From the NCBI RefSeq assembly GCF_000737195.2, contig NZ_JALM01000049.1, positions 1-52,370 of the forward strand: DNA of 52,370 bases, in the 5' to 3' direction. The DNA is from Sciscionella sediminilitoris (GTDB lineage Bacteria; Actinomycetota; Actinomycetes; Mycobacteriales; Pseudonocardiaceae). Within the stretch, counting starts at the first letter, position 1; every line of letters starts with the position of its first letter. Below the pieces are notes generated by a model. That model was not told where the DNA came from. It was given only the letters and a program-made list of their open reading frames with translations, and ran no database searches. Below are positions 1-7,621 of the stretch, one piece after another. The position numbers and the translations under genes are program-made.

Positions 1-57
1 TGTCCCGCAACAGCTAGTGCGTGGAGCGGTCACTGAAAACGGCTGGAGGAACGAGAT

Positions 58-315
58 ATGTCCGAGTGCGAGGTATGTGGAAACGATTACGCTCTGACGT
101 TCGAAGTTCGTACGCAAGGAGGTGGCCGTTATGTCTTCGACTCATTCGAGTGCGCAGTGCACCTGCTTGCTCCGATCTGTGAACACTGCTCGTGCCGGGT
201 GATCGGGCACGGGGTGCAGGTCGAGGGACGGTTTTTCTGCTGTGCCCATTGCGCGCGCCGGGCCCCCACTCCGCAGGGCGAGAAGGCCGCGGACTCGGTG
301 GGTGGCGGCGCGTAG
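58..315 (+). CDS. Small Cys-rich zinc-ribbon-type protein (85 aa)
   Basis: An 85-residue protein with cysteine pairs near the N-terminus (CEVCG), in the middle (CEHCSC) and further on (FCCAHCAR), a pattern typical of a small treble-clef or zinc-ribbon fold. It resembles a conserved actinobacterial small-protein family often annotated as hypothetical or metallothionein-like. The central FDSFECAVHLLAP segment looks like the family core. The ATG at 58 has a good Shine-Dalgarno (GGAGG, 8 bases upstream). The last ~15 residues are low-complexity. The promoter lies outside the window or within the first 50 bases. Metal binding is inferred from cysteine spacing; the cellular role is unknown. Confidence 0.8.
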   Translation: MSECEVCGNDYALTFEVRTQGGGRYVFDSFECAVHLLAPICEHCSCRVIGHGVQVEGRFFCCAHCARRAPTPQGEKAADSVGGGA

Positions 316-438
316 TCCGGGCGTTCGCGTGGCCACGCTGTCCCGTCAGTGAGTGTGGTGAGTTCCTCGTCGCTGGCGCCAGATCCTCGTTCTGGAGCGT
401 GCTCTAGTGTTATCGCCAGGCTGGTCCGCTCTGGGAGA

Positions 439-481
439 AGGTCGCCGCACTACTGGTACTACTCGGGTGCCGCGGCGACCT
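439..481. terminator. Possible bidirectional hairpin between convergent genes
   Basis: A 10-base inverted repeat (AGGTCGCCGC at 439-448, GCGGCGACCT at 472-481) with a 23-base loop straddles the end of the LigD-PE gene and faces the end of the Cys-rich gene. It has no U-tract, as is usual in actinobacteria. Part of it is coding, so this is a weak call. Confidence 0.3.
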
Positions 482-1037
482 GCTCGTTATTCCGTCCGCT
501 GAGGACTGAAAACGGGTGGGCCTCTGGATCCCATGGAGACACCGCCCACTGGTCGTGTTTGTGCAGCAGCAACCACTGATCGCCGCTGCGGTGTGCGAGT
601 ACGAACCGGCCGGCGAGCTTCTCCCCGTACAGATCGAAGTGCAGGTTGCCGCGTTGTATGGCGGTCTTGGCGTCACTCGCGCGTTCCCGGGCGAGTACCC
701 AGTCGCCCCTATCCCAGACGATCACGTCTCCGCCACCGTATTCTCCGGCCGGAATGACCCCCTCGAACCAGGCATAGTCGAGCGGGTGGTCTTCGACATG
801 GATCGCGAGTCTGCGCACCTCGGGGTCGAGTGTCGGCCCCTTGGGCACCGCCCAGCTCACGAGCACACCCTCGAGCTCCAGGCGCAGATCGTAGTGCAGC
901 CGCCGGGCGCGGTGGCGTTGCACCACGAACAGGCATCCGTCCGGTGACGACGTTCCGCTGATGGGTTCGGCGGTACGGGTGAAGTCGCGTTTGCCATGGT
1001 AATCGGTGAGCTGGCTGTTGCCGGTTTTCTTGGTCAC
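459..1037 (-). CDS. Stand-alone LigD 3'-phosphoesterase (PE) domain protein
   Basis: A 192-residue protein that is essentially the PE module of bacterial ligase D, which trims 3'-phosphate and ribonucleotide ends before NHEJ ligation. Counting from the GTG at 1037, the known active-site residues fall at H42, H48, D50, R52, E82, H84 and Y88 (QRHRARRLHYDLR and HVEDHPLDYAWFEG segments), followed by the PAGEYGGGD motif. This start is preferred over upstream in-frame starts because AGGTGG lies 5 bases before it and a SigB/F-type promoter lies just beyond. The matching ligase, polymerase and Ku genes are at 38.3-41.2 kb, so LigD is split and this part is about 37 kb away. Confidence 0.88.
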   Translation of the reverse strand: MTKKTGNSQLTDYHGKRDFTRTAEPISGTSSPDGCLFVVQRHRARRLHYDLRLELEGVLVSWAVPKGPTLDPEVRRLAIHVEDHPLDYAWFEGVIPAGEYGGGDVIVWDRGDWVLARERASDAKTAIQRGNLHFDLYGEKLAGRFVLAHRSGDQWLLLHKHDQWAVSPWDPEAHPFSVLSGRNNEQVAAAPE

Positions 1038-1070
1038 GCATACCACCTCGTGGCGTCGGTACACGTAGGC

Positions 1071-1094
1071 TACCCCGCACGTCGGTGAGGAAAC
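1071..1094 (-). promoter_or_regulatory. SigB/F-type promoter of LigD-PE gene
   Basis: On the minus strand GTTT (1091-1094), 15 bases, GGGTA (1071-1075). The predicted start of transcription is near 1064, about 27 bases before the GTG at 1037. Confidence 0.65.
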
Positions 1095-1263
1095 TGCGTG
1101 TAGACGATGTCTAGCGGTATCCGTGAACACAAGCCTGGCGCCGGGCGGTTCGCCATCCGCGCAAAACCGCCGCTGGTGTTCGAGGTCCGGTACACACCAG
1201 TCGGCGCTCAGCGATCGGTCCATGGCGGGCAGCGTCCGTTGTTTCGCCGTCCTCGCGCATTGG

Positions 1264-1551
1264 TCACGCCCAGTCAGCGCCGGCCAGCATAACGACGGTC
1301 AACAGCGCCGCCAAGGCTATGGCGGCGGCCATACCGATATTGGCGCTCACCAGTGTTCCCAGCAGTACGGTCGTAGGTGGTCCGCTGACTCCGATGACCA
1401 GCGCCACGGCGAAAGCGACCGGGTGACACTGAACGCGGCGACAACCATTGGTACTCGTGAAGCGCGACAACTGCCGCCTGGTGAGCTGTTCGGTGAGCTG
1501 TTCTTCGATCTCGCTAAGGTGGCGGCGTTCGTTGGCGGACAACTCACTCAT
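1264..1551 (-). CDS. DUF3040 family membrane protein
   Basis: A 95-residue protein with the DUF3040 layout. An amphipathic N-terminal helix (SELSANERRHLSEIEEQL) is followed by a basic linker and two hydrophobic segments (about residues 46-68 and 70-92). DUF3040 proteins are small actinobacterial membrane proteins of unknown function, frequent near stress genes. A SigB/F-like promoter sits upstream at 1597-1621. The gene lies between the LigD-PE module and a small zinc-type protein on the same strand, but gaps of over 100 bases suggest separate transcripts. Confidence 0.75.
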   Translation of the reverse strand: MSELSANERRHLSEIEEQLTEQLTRRQLSRFTSTNGCRRVQCHPVAFAVALVIGVSGPPTTVLLGTLVSANIGMAAAIALAALLTVVMLAGADWA

Positions 1552-1596
1552 ACGTTGAACTCCTTTGCCGGTGCCGATTCAAGGGTGTACGAAGTG

Positions 1597-1621
1597 ATAC
1601 CCGGAGCAGGCGCGATTATGC
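1597..1621 (-). promoter_or_regulatory. SigB/F-like promoter of DUF3040 gene
   Basis: On the minus strand GCAT (1618-1621), 15 bases, GGGTAT (1597-1602). The -10 is perfect and the -35 fits only the loose GNNT form. Confidence 0.45.
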
Positions 1622-1659
1622 GGGCCGGGCGTGATGATGACGAGTCCGCTGGGGGACGA

Positions 1660-1881
1660 TCAGGCCGGGAAGCTCCGCATTCCTGTGTCGGGGGCACCGA
1701 AGAAACTCGGCCGAGGCTTTTCGGGGCCATGACAGGAACGGCAGAGTACGGTGGCGCCGAGCGGTAATCCGTCGTCTCCCACCAGGTGAGCGATATGGGC
1801 TTGAGACCGGCCGCACTCCGCGCACGGCAATGGTGGCGTTGTGCGGTTTACCCGCACGGTTGCTGGCCCGAGGGTGGTCAT
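1660..1881 (-). CDS. Small CxxC...CxxC protein (hypothetical)
   Basis: A 73-residue protein with two CxxC pairs (CAECG near residue 20 and CRSCHG near residue 47), spaced as in a zinc ribbon. No named family was recognised. The ATG at 1881 has a strong Shine-Dalgarno (GAGAGGAG, 6 bases upstream) and a SigB/F-like promoter at 1915-1939, so it is probably a genuine gene. The C-terminal 20 residues are Pro/Gly rich. Metal binding is inferred from the cysteines only. Confidence 0.6.
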   Translation of the reverse strand: MTTLGPATVRVNRTTPPLPCAECGRSQAHIAHLVGDDGLPLGATVLCRSCHGPEKPRPSFFGAPDTGMRSFPA

Positions 1882-1914
1882 TCTGTGCTCCTCTCAAGTT
1901 GGGATATCCGAGTA

Positions 1915-1939
1915 CTACCCGGAATGCGGCTGGCCACTC
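1915..1939 (-). promoter_or_regulatory. SigB/F-like promoter of CxxC protein gene
   Basis: On the minus strand GAGT (1936-1939), 15 bases, GGGTAG (1915-1920). The -35 fits only GNNT. Confidence 0.4.
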
Positions 1940-2126
1940 GCCCATCCTGGAGCCCGCCGATCACAGCAGGGGAATCTGTACCGGGAAGGCGGTGTCGTGG
2001 AGTACGGCTTGGCCAGTTCGGAGACCGAGGGAAGGCTGCAGGTTAGGATTTCGCGGCGGCTGCTCGCGGCGTTCAAGGATCACCGAGTTCAGGGCTGGTC
2101 GAGTGCATGCATTCCCGTATGGCCGA

Positions 2127-2151
2127 GTTTCTCGGGACGGGGCAGGGGTAT
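2127..2151 (+). promoter_or_regulatory. SigB/F-type promoter of broken epimerase gene
   Basis: GTTT (2127-2130), 15 bases, GGGTAT (2146-2151), a perfect match. The ATG at 2161 begins 9 bases after the -10, predicting a leaderless transcript. The promoter is intact although the gene is frameshifted. Confidence 0.65.
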
Positions 2152-2160
2152 GCGAAAGTC

Positions 2161-3166
2161 ATGCGTATCGCGGTGACAGGGGCAACGGGGAACATCGGCA
2201 CGGCACTGCTGCGCCGCTACCTTGGCACAGCCGGACCTGAGATTCTGGGGTTGGCTCGGAGGCGACCGGGTCGTTTCGGCGTGATGACAGGGCTGAATGG
2301 TGCTCTGTAGATCTCGGCTCACCACGTGTGCTTCCGGTCCTTCGAGAGTACTTCAAAGACTGCGATGCGGTGGTGCATCTTGCCTGGTCTGCGCATTCAC
2401 AGTCGGCACGCGCGCATTCAGTGAACCTGGCCGGAAGCCGCCGCGTGTTCGAGGCAGCCGGACAAGCCGGAATTCGGTATTTGATCCATGCATCCTCCTA
2501 TGCGGTGTATCAGCCAGACGATATCGGCACTTGGGCTGATGAGAACCGGCCACGAGCTGCAGGCACAGATACACAAGGTGTCCGTAAGATCGCCGCCGAG
2601 GACGCACTCGACGAGACAGGAAAACGGTATCCGCAGATGTCGGTGGCGCGTATACGTCCCGCTCTGGTACTGCAACAACCCGCAGCCAGCCAACTCTGGC
2701 GGCGCGGTCTGGGGCCAGCAGCATTGGCACGAACCGGGGTTGCTCGCACATTATTACCACTTCCGCCGGGCTTTGCGATGCAGGTCGTGCATGCAGAGGA
2801 CGTCGCGGACGCAATCCGGCTGATGCTCGATTCAAAGCCAGAAGGCACCTACAACTTGGCCGCACAGCCCCAGTGACGGCGGAACGCCTGGCTGCCCTAT
2901 TCGGGCTGGTGCGAGTACCTCTGCCATTGGCTGCCTGCCGCGCGCTGCTGCGGACTCCATATTTGTACGGTCAGCGATCTGTCGACACAGCCTGGGTCGC
3001 TCGCGCTCACCGGTCCCCATCGCTGGCGACTGGGAAAGCACAGACTGAGCTCGGTTGGTCCCCAGCGCACGATACGGAGGACACGATCACCGAGTTTGCG
3101 CGTGCCTCGGCACTGGGTGCCGGCGAGGACAGCACACCGTTGCGGCCCCTCGGTGAATCCGCCTGA
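2161..3166 (+). pseudogene. NAD-dependent epimerase/dehydratase-type SDR, two frameshifts
   Basis: Three consecutive reading frames together give one extended SDR of about 330 residues. Frame 1 from 2161 carries the Rossmann motif TGATGNIG and stops at 2308-2310. Frame 3 (from about 2289, WCSVDLGSP...) carries DAVVHLAW, HASSYAVY and the C-terminal HAEDVADAI to a stop at 2874-2876. Frame 2 from 2870 (VTAERLAALFG) completes the domain, including the ELGWSP motif, to 3166. The lesions lie at about 2283-2290 and in the C-run at 2867-2871. In intact relatives this is a single uninterrupted protein. The promoter and start remain good. Two independent single-base shifts argue for decay or sequence errors rather than programmed frameshifting. 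Confidence 0.8.
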
Positions 3167-3460
3167 CAGTCGGGTAGATTATCGACCACCGAGCAGGTCT
3201 CCGATGCGTCAGGTGGCATGGTGATCCCGTTGAGGTCGAGTTCGACTGCGCGGAAGAAGCTTTTCACCACGGTGCTGTTCCAGGTGGGGTCGCCCGAGCC
3301 ACTCGAGCTGCGCCTGTGGTGGATCCCGTAGTCAGGTTCCTTCTCTCAGTTGCAACCCTGAAGTACTGGCAGCGGAATCACCCAACGCGGCTTCATCCGC
3401 TATCCGACGGTTTCCGGCTCGCCTCGCCCTGCAGGGCTTATTCGTCACCAGCGTACGGGT
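3167..3460. other. Gap with no confident gene
   Basis: About 290 bases. A minus-strand reading frame over roughly 3174-3330 has high G/C third positions and a protein-like stretch (VVKSFFRAVELDLNG), but there is no good start and a stop lies upstream in frame. It may be a gene remnant. No promoter or RNA was recognised. Confidence 0.3.
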
Positions 3461-3865
3461 TCAGCCCGGCGGCGAGTTCGGTGTCGGCGAAGTGAGGAGC
3501 AACTGGCGCTGGCCCTGGCCGGGCCGCTTCCTGGAGCTGAGTGGATATACGAAGGTGACTAGTTCGCCAGGCTCTGGCACAAGACTGTGCCCGTGGTACG
3601 CCAGTACGTTCAGGGCACCGCCGGGATGTGGTTCAGTCGCTAAGGACCAGCCGCATTGTTGGTCCCATAGTAGCGCGAGATCTTGGTCTGGATAGGCAGA
3701 GCAGCGTTCGGACAAAGCGATATATGCGCTGGCCCGATCACTGAGCTCGCACAAAGTCGCTTCCGCACCGACGCCGAGTTCGGTGGCGATCCGAGCGATA
3801 TAGCCGTGCAGCGCCGGTTCCAAGGCGGAGGTGGGTGCGTCCTCGTTGGTGAGGTACCGGGCCAT
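3461..3865 (-). CDS. DUF6292 family protein (copy 1)
   Basis: A 134-residue protein with the DUF6292 pattern: an N-terminal helix region (GYIARIATELGVG), a Cys-containing turn (ATLCELSDRASAYIAL), and a LLWDQQCGW...VLAYHGHSLVPEPGELVTFV core. It is paralogous to the protein at 11849-12268, sharing the WDQ/GW, LAYH and PEP..VTFV positions. DUF6292 is an actinobacterial family of unknown function, often next to regulators. The ATG at 3865 is preferred over the upstream frame because AGGAGG lies about 13 bases before it. Unlike copy 2 it has no STAS partner, and it sits among decayed genes. The C-terminal 25 residues are low-complexity and may be degraded. Confidence 0.65.
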   Translation of the reverse strand: MARYLTNEDAPTSALEPALHGYIARIATELGVGAEATLCELSDRASAYIALSERCSAYPDQDLALLWDQQCGWSLATEPHPGGALNVLAYHGHSLVPEPGELVTFVYPLSSRKRPGQGQRQLLLTSPTPNSPPG

Positions 3866-3872
3866 GATCAGC

Positions 3873-4217
3873 TCATCTCCCTCCTGGTGGCGAATCAACG
3901 CGACGGTGGAGTGTGTCGAGATCAAGGTGCGTGCTTCTGCAACCGGTGACGATCTCGCCCGACCCCCGCTGCGCCGTCATCACGATGCGGCCCTCGGTCG
4001 CACTCATCCACGCGTAGTAGCAGGTCCAGGCTTGCCGTCGCATGACCCGTGCTCGGCAACGGAACGGGCCCTGCTCACCATAAACGGTACCGGCCCCTCG
4101 GGCTGATTGGCGGCGCACTCGCACACATTCATCCGTAATGCTGCACGCCGCCACAGGAAGTCGGCAGATCCGGTTCAACCGTCCCAAGTTCGGTGTACCC
4201 GGTCCAGCCGACCGCAA
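3873..4217 (-). CDS. Unrecognised small ORF, possibly not a gene
   Basis: A 114-residue open frame just upstream of DUF6292 copy 1, ending 7 bases before its start. Only the middle (WTCYYAWMSATEGRIVMTAQ) looks protein-like, and no family was recognised. There is no Shine-Dalgarno at the annotated start and no promoter of the type common in this window. It could be a degraded fragment or chance frame. Confidence 0.25.
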   Translation of the reverse strand: MRSAGPGTPNLGRLNRICRLPVAACSITDECVRVRRQSARGAGTVYGEQGPFRCRARVMRRQAWTCYYAWMSATEGRIVMTAQRGSGEIVTGCRSTHLDLDTLHRRVDSPPGGR

Positions 4218-4384
4218 CCGTGCAGGAAATCCGCATGGGTTCAGAGTCCAGAGGAATGTTCATCCGGCTTCTCGTTCGGGCGCGTCCCCAAGTGGTGAGC
4301 CATAGGGGAGCAGGCCCAGCAGGAGAGTCGAGCCTGCTAGGCGGCTCGACTCTGCTGCCGTATCAACGCCAGGGTTTGTCGGGG

Positions 4385-4588
4385 CTACTCGCTTCCGTTC
4401 CCGCTGTGACGTCCGCCTTCAGCTTTGGCTTCGCGAGACTGAGCTTGGGCGCCCTGCCTCCCGGCTTCCTGCGGGTCGGCGCCTTCATTAGCCCCGAATT
4501 GGCCAGGGCTTTTCTGACCACCTTGCGCAGCCTGCTCTTCGGTGTCATTGCGATTACCGAATTGACCGGGGTTGTTCGGGTCGGGCAT
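4385..4588 (-). CDS. KGG-type stress-induced repeat protein
   Basis: A 67-residue, very hydrophilic, Gly/Gln-rich protein with two imperfect repeats: NPGQFGNRNDTEEQAAQGGQ then SPGQFGANEGADPQEAGRQG. This matches the degenerate stress-induced acidophilic/KGG repeat seen in GsiB-like general stress proteins, which are small desiccation-related proteins without enzymatic activity. The ATG at 4588 has AAGGAG 8 bases upstream and a promoter of the common type at 4657-4681. The family role is known only in outline (general stress induction). Confidence 0.7.
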   Translation of the reverse strand: MPDPNNPGQFGNRNDTEEQAAQGGQKSPGQFGANEGADPQEAGRQGAQAQSREAKAEGGRHSGNGSE

Positions 4589-4656
4589 GATGGTTTCTCC
4601 TTCCTGGCGGGGCCTTGATTTGCGGACGATCTGCCCGCATCGGCCTCGGTGCACTC

Positions 4657-4681
4657 ATGCCCGTAGGACGGCACGGTAAAC
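4657..4681 (-). promoter_or_regulatory. SigB/F-type promoter of KGG-repeat gene
   Basis: On the minus strand GTTT (4678-4681), 15 bases, GGGCAT (4657-4662). The -10 has C for T at the fourth position. Confidence 0.5.
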
Positions 4682-5276
4682 GCTGGAGCCGCCATGGGTG
4701 CTATCCAATACGACTATCGCGCCCATCAGCATACGGAGCACTTCGGTGGCGGACGCGGCCTGGTGGATACACCCAATTTCGACTGTGTCGACGTTTTTGG
4801 TGGGGCTGTGTGGGGTAGTCACGGAAGGGACTGGACACTACGGAAGGGACCGGAGACTGACGGCAGTGGTGGTTAGTATTCCGTGGAATATCGCGCTGAC
4901 GACCTTTCTCACTGTGCGCGTCCATGCGGGTAAATGCGAATTCGCCGATTTCCTGCCGTCAGCACTGACAAGCAAATGGCCGGAGGTGTGTGATGACCGC
5001 GAGCGACACGGCGGAACGGTGTGGCTGGTCCTGGGGCACGCTGAGCGGTGAATCGCAAGGACAACCTCACGTTCATCGTCGACTGCCGACCTCTCCCGGG
5101 TGCGCTGGTACATTCGCCGCCTCCCGCTTGATCAAGGACCATGGGCATGCCGAAGGCTCCCGAATCCGGCTGTGTGGCCTCATCCAAGGACACGCCGTCT
5201 TCCAGGAAGTCCGCCCAGGTTCTGATCACGAACTCATTTCTCACTGCGCGACGCCTGGCGTGGAAGTGTGACCGTT
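4682..5276. other. Gap with no confident gene
   Basis: About 595 bases. Minus-strand frames at 4838-5113 and 4909-5244 have partly coding-like third positions and could be two frames of one decayed gene, but neither matches a family I recognise and neither has a Shine-Dalgarno. Nothing else was seen. Confidence 0.3.
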
Positions 5277-6197
5277 ATGGCCAGAGACTGTTCGCGGAAC
5301 AGTGCACGGGCACAGGTATTGCTCGCCTGGCTACGGTTGACCCGGGCGAAGAGGTTTTACTCGGATGTAGCTACGATGCATCGGACACTACCGTCACATC
5401 AGCGACCCGAAAAGGCTCGGCCGCCGCGACGGTTGCTGCGTCACTGCATAGTGGAAGTCATGGGCGTAGACGGATTCCTGGCGTACACCGTCCGGCCAGA
5501 TGATAACCGGCACGGTCCCCATATCGTGCACCTGCACGGAGGCGCATACGTCGAGGAAATCGAGCCGCATCATTGGCGTTTCGCCGCACGATTGGCACAT
5601 GAGCACGGTTGTTGGGTAACGCTTCCCATCTACCCGCTTGCGCCGCGCTACGAAAGTTCAACGATACTTCCGATGGTCGAGCGTTCTTACCACGCCGTCC
5701 TTCGAACCTACGCGCCCCGGAAGGTGTTTCTCGCTGGCGACTCCGCCGGTGCTGCGCTCGCGCTCGCTGTAGCGCAGCGACTCCGCGCTACCGGTGGCCC
5801 TCAACCGCAACGGTTGTTGTTGTTCTCGCCTTGGTTAGATATCACTTTGCCAGACCCGCTCTCAGAGCGAATCGAACCGTCCGACCCGTTGCTGGCAGTA
5901 GCAGGGCTTCGTGAAGCTGGTCGGCTGTATACGGGCAACGGTGACCGCACCGATCCCGAGATAAGCCCAGAGTATGCACACCTGCCGGGGCTTGCGCCGA
6001 TGAGCGTGTTCATCGGTACCCGGGACATATTGTTGCCGGAGGCGCGAAGGCTGATCGCCGCTGCGCAACGGGACGGAATCGATGTCGACTATTTCGAACA
6101 GCGCGGCATGTTCCATAATTGGCTGATGCAGCCGATTCCTGAGGCTGAATCGCCGATGAGTAGGATCGCGGACACGATTCTCGGCTCACCGCGGTAA
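5277..6197 (+). CDS. Alpha/beta hydrolase fold-3 (HSL-type) esterase
   Basis: A 306-residue cytoplasmic esterase of the hormone-sensitive-lipase group. HGGAY (about residues 86-90) is the oxyanion motif, GDSAG (about 155-159) holds the nucleophilic serine, IGTRD supplies the acid, and the His is in GMFHNW near residue 278. The ~306-aa length is normal for the family. The ATG at 5277 is chosen over 5268 arbitrarily, since neither has a clear Shine-Dalgarno. No promoter of the window's common type was found. The flanking genes are broken or uncertain, so there is no operon context and the substrate is unknown. Confidence 0.82.
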   Translation: MARDCSRNSARAQVLLAWLRLTRAKRFYSDVATMHRTLPSHQRPEKARPPRRLLRHCIVEVMGVDGFLAYTVRPDDNRHGPHIVHLHGGAYVEEIEPHHWRFAARLAHEHGCWVTLPIYPLAPRYESSTILPMVERSYHAVLRTYAPRKVFLAGDSAGAALALAVAQRLRATGGPQPQRLLLFSPWLDITLPDPLSERIEPSDPLLAVAGLREAGRLYTGNGDRTDPEISPEYAHLPGLAPMSVFIGTRDILLPEARRLIAAAQRDGIDVDYFEQRGMFHNWLMQPIPEAESPMSRIADTILGSPR

Positions 6198-6204
6198 CGA
6201 TCGG

Positions 6205-7030
6205 TCAGGCGATCTCCCCGCCAAGTGCGTGCAGTACTTCGCCGGTGTAGTACGACGAGTGCTCATTGGCTGCGAGGAACACACAGGAGGGCGCGAGCTC
6301 GTCCGGATCCGCTGCCCGTCCAAGCGGCACGTCGTCGCCGAAGCCCTCGACCTTCTGTTCGTCGAATGTTGCCGGGCTCAACGGTGTCCACACTGGGCCG
6401 GGTGCGACCGCGCTCACTCGGATACCGCGGGATGCGAACGCCTGCGCCAGCGAGTACGTCAGCGAGATCACCGCACCCTTGGTGGCCGAGTAGTCGATCA
6501 GCGACTTGTTACCGCGCAGACCATTGACCGATGCCGTGTTGATAACCGAGGATCCCCACCTTCGTGGTACGGAAGAAACTGTGCACGTTGACGTCGAAGG
6601 TGTGCAGCCACTGCTCGTCGCTCAGCTCTTCGAACGAGGGTAGGGGCGTCTGGGTGGCGACGTTGTTGACCAACACGTCCACGCCCCCGAGTACGTCCAC
6701 GCTCTGCAGCACTACCTCGGCGCAGTGAGCGCGCTCGCCCATATCGCCCGCGATCGGAACGCATCGAACACCGTGGGATTCGACCTCCTCGGCCGTGGTT
6801 TGCGCGTCCTCGTGCTCGCAGAGGTAGCTGAACGCCACGTGCGCGCCCTCCTTCGCGAACGCGACAGCGACCGCGCGGCCGATTCCGGAATTTCCCCAGT
6901 GACCAGAGCTCTGCGGTCCTTCAACAGCTTGCGACCGTGGTAGCTACGCATGATCCCGTGGTCGTGGCTGCATCTCCGGTGTGGTGCCCGGTGGCGATTG
7001 CTGCTGCGCCGGAATTTCCTCGTTGCTCAT
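6205..7030 (-). pseudogene. SDR oxidoreductase (general-stress type), three lesions
   Basis: This is a decayed SDR of the kind with an N-terminal PEMQPRPRDH tail, similar to Bacillus YhxC/GS39-like dehydrogenases. From the ATG at 7030 the frame ends at 6944. The frame restarted at 6951 carries RALVTG. A lost G in the run at about 6890 breaks the NSGIGRAVAVAFA motif. The next frame carries AFSYLCEHED...DVLVNNVA and runs into a third lesion near 6555, where about 8-9 residues are also missing. The remaining frame carries SSVINTAS, DYSATKG (the Tyr-Lys pair) and VAPGPVWTPL to a stop at 6205. Its start overlaps the stop of the small ORF upstream (ATGA). Confidence 0.85.
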
Positions 7031-7260
7031 CGTACCTCCCTGCCTTCTGGCGAGGAGATTTCCGCGAACCGGTCCCACGAAACCTCTCCGCCCGGCCACA
7101 TCCCGATGAATTGAACCCACCGGTCTGGGCTCAGCTCGGCCCAACGCGGCGTCAACGAAGTGCGGCAGAACGAGCACCGGTCATCCGTATCGCGGGGCCC
7201 GCGTATCCGCTGCTCGTCACTGGCACAGGTGCGGGGAACTGTCCACGAACAACGCTGCAC
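7027..7260 (-). CDS. Possible small protein coupled to the broken SDR
   Basis: An open frame of 77 residues from a GTG at 7260, with high G/C third positions and a CSFCRTSLTPRW segment followed by WVQFIGMWPGGEVSWDRF. Its TGA overlaps the ATG of the SDR remnant (ATGA), which suggests a former two-gene operon. No family was recognised. The frame stays open to 7623, so the true start is uncertain, and no promoter was identified. Confidence 0.35.
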   Translation of the reverse strand: MQRCSWTVPRTCASDEQRIRGPRDTDDRCSFCRTSLTPRWAELSPDRWVQFIGMWPGGEVSWDRFAEISSPEGREVR

Positions 7261-7264
7261 CGGC

Positions 7265-7290
7265 GAATAGATCCGCGCTCCCGAGGGTAA
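7265..7290 (+). promoter_or_regulatory. Weak SigB/F-like promoter
   Basis: GAAT (7265-7268), 16 bases, GGGTAA (7285-7290). The ATG at 7300 is 9 bases after the -10, the same spacing as the leaderless starts elsewhere in the window. Confidence 0.3.
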
Positions 7291-7299
7291 GACAGAACA

Positions 7300-7617
7300 A
7301 TGGTGATCACTGTGATCTGTGGTGACACTAGCGGCACGACCGACCGCCGTCAGTCCCGTCAGTCTGGCCTCAGCCGCCGCCTGCGGGGACTTCCCGCCGA
7401 ACAACCGGAGCGCCGTCCCGGACTCTGCATCGCCCGGCTCGGTATACCGGTCAACACGGTGCGGTCCCGTGGACACCGGGTGCTGGGAACCTGCAGAGAG
7501 GTTTCCCGCCCTCGCGGTTACACCCTGGCGAGCCGCGCCGATGTGGCAGCGTTGTCGCGCCCCGGCGACTCCCCGGTCATCCACGTGGCACCGTTGCCGG
7601 TAACCGGGGAGGCTTGA
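7300..7617 (+). CDS. Unrecognised basic protein upstream of the exporter
   Basis: A 105-residue frame with high G/C third positions, ending 4 bases before the next gene. The C-terminal half (RGYTLASRADVAALSRPGDSPVIHVAPLP) looks protein-like, while the N-terminal third is less convincing. Support for a real gene comes from the -10-like GGGTAA 9 bases before its ATG and the tight spacing to the exporter gene. No function can be proposed. Confidence 0.35.
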   Translation: MVITVICGDTSGTTDRRQSRQSGLSRRLRGLPAEQPERRPGLCIARLGIPVNTVRSRGHRVLGTCREVSRPRGYTLASRADVAALSRPGDSPVIHVAPLPVTGEA

Positions 7618-7621
7618 GATC

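Noticed and set aside
2161-3166. Programmed ribosomal frameshifting in the epimerase-type gene
   Set aside because: Two shifts would be needed in one gene with no slippery heptamer or downstream pseudoknot seen. Decay or sequence errors are simpler.
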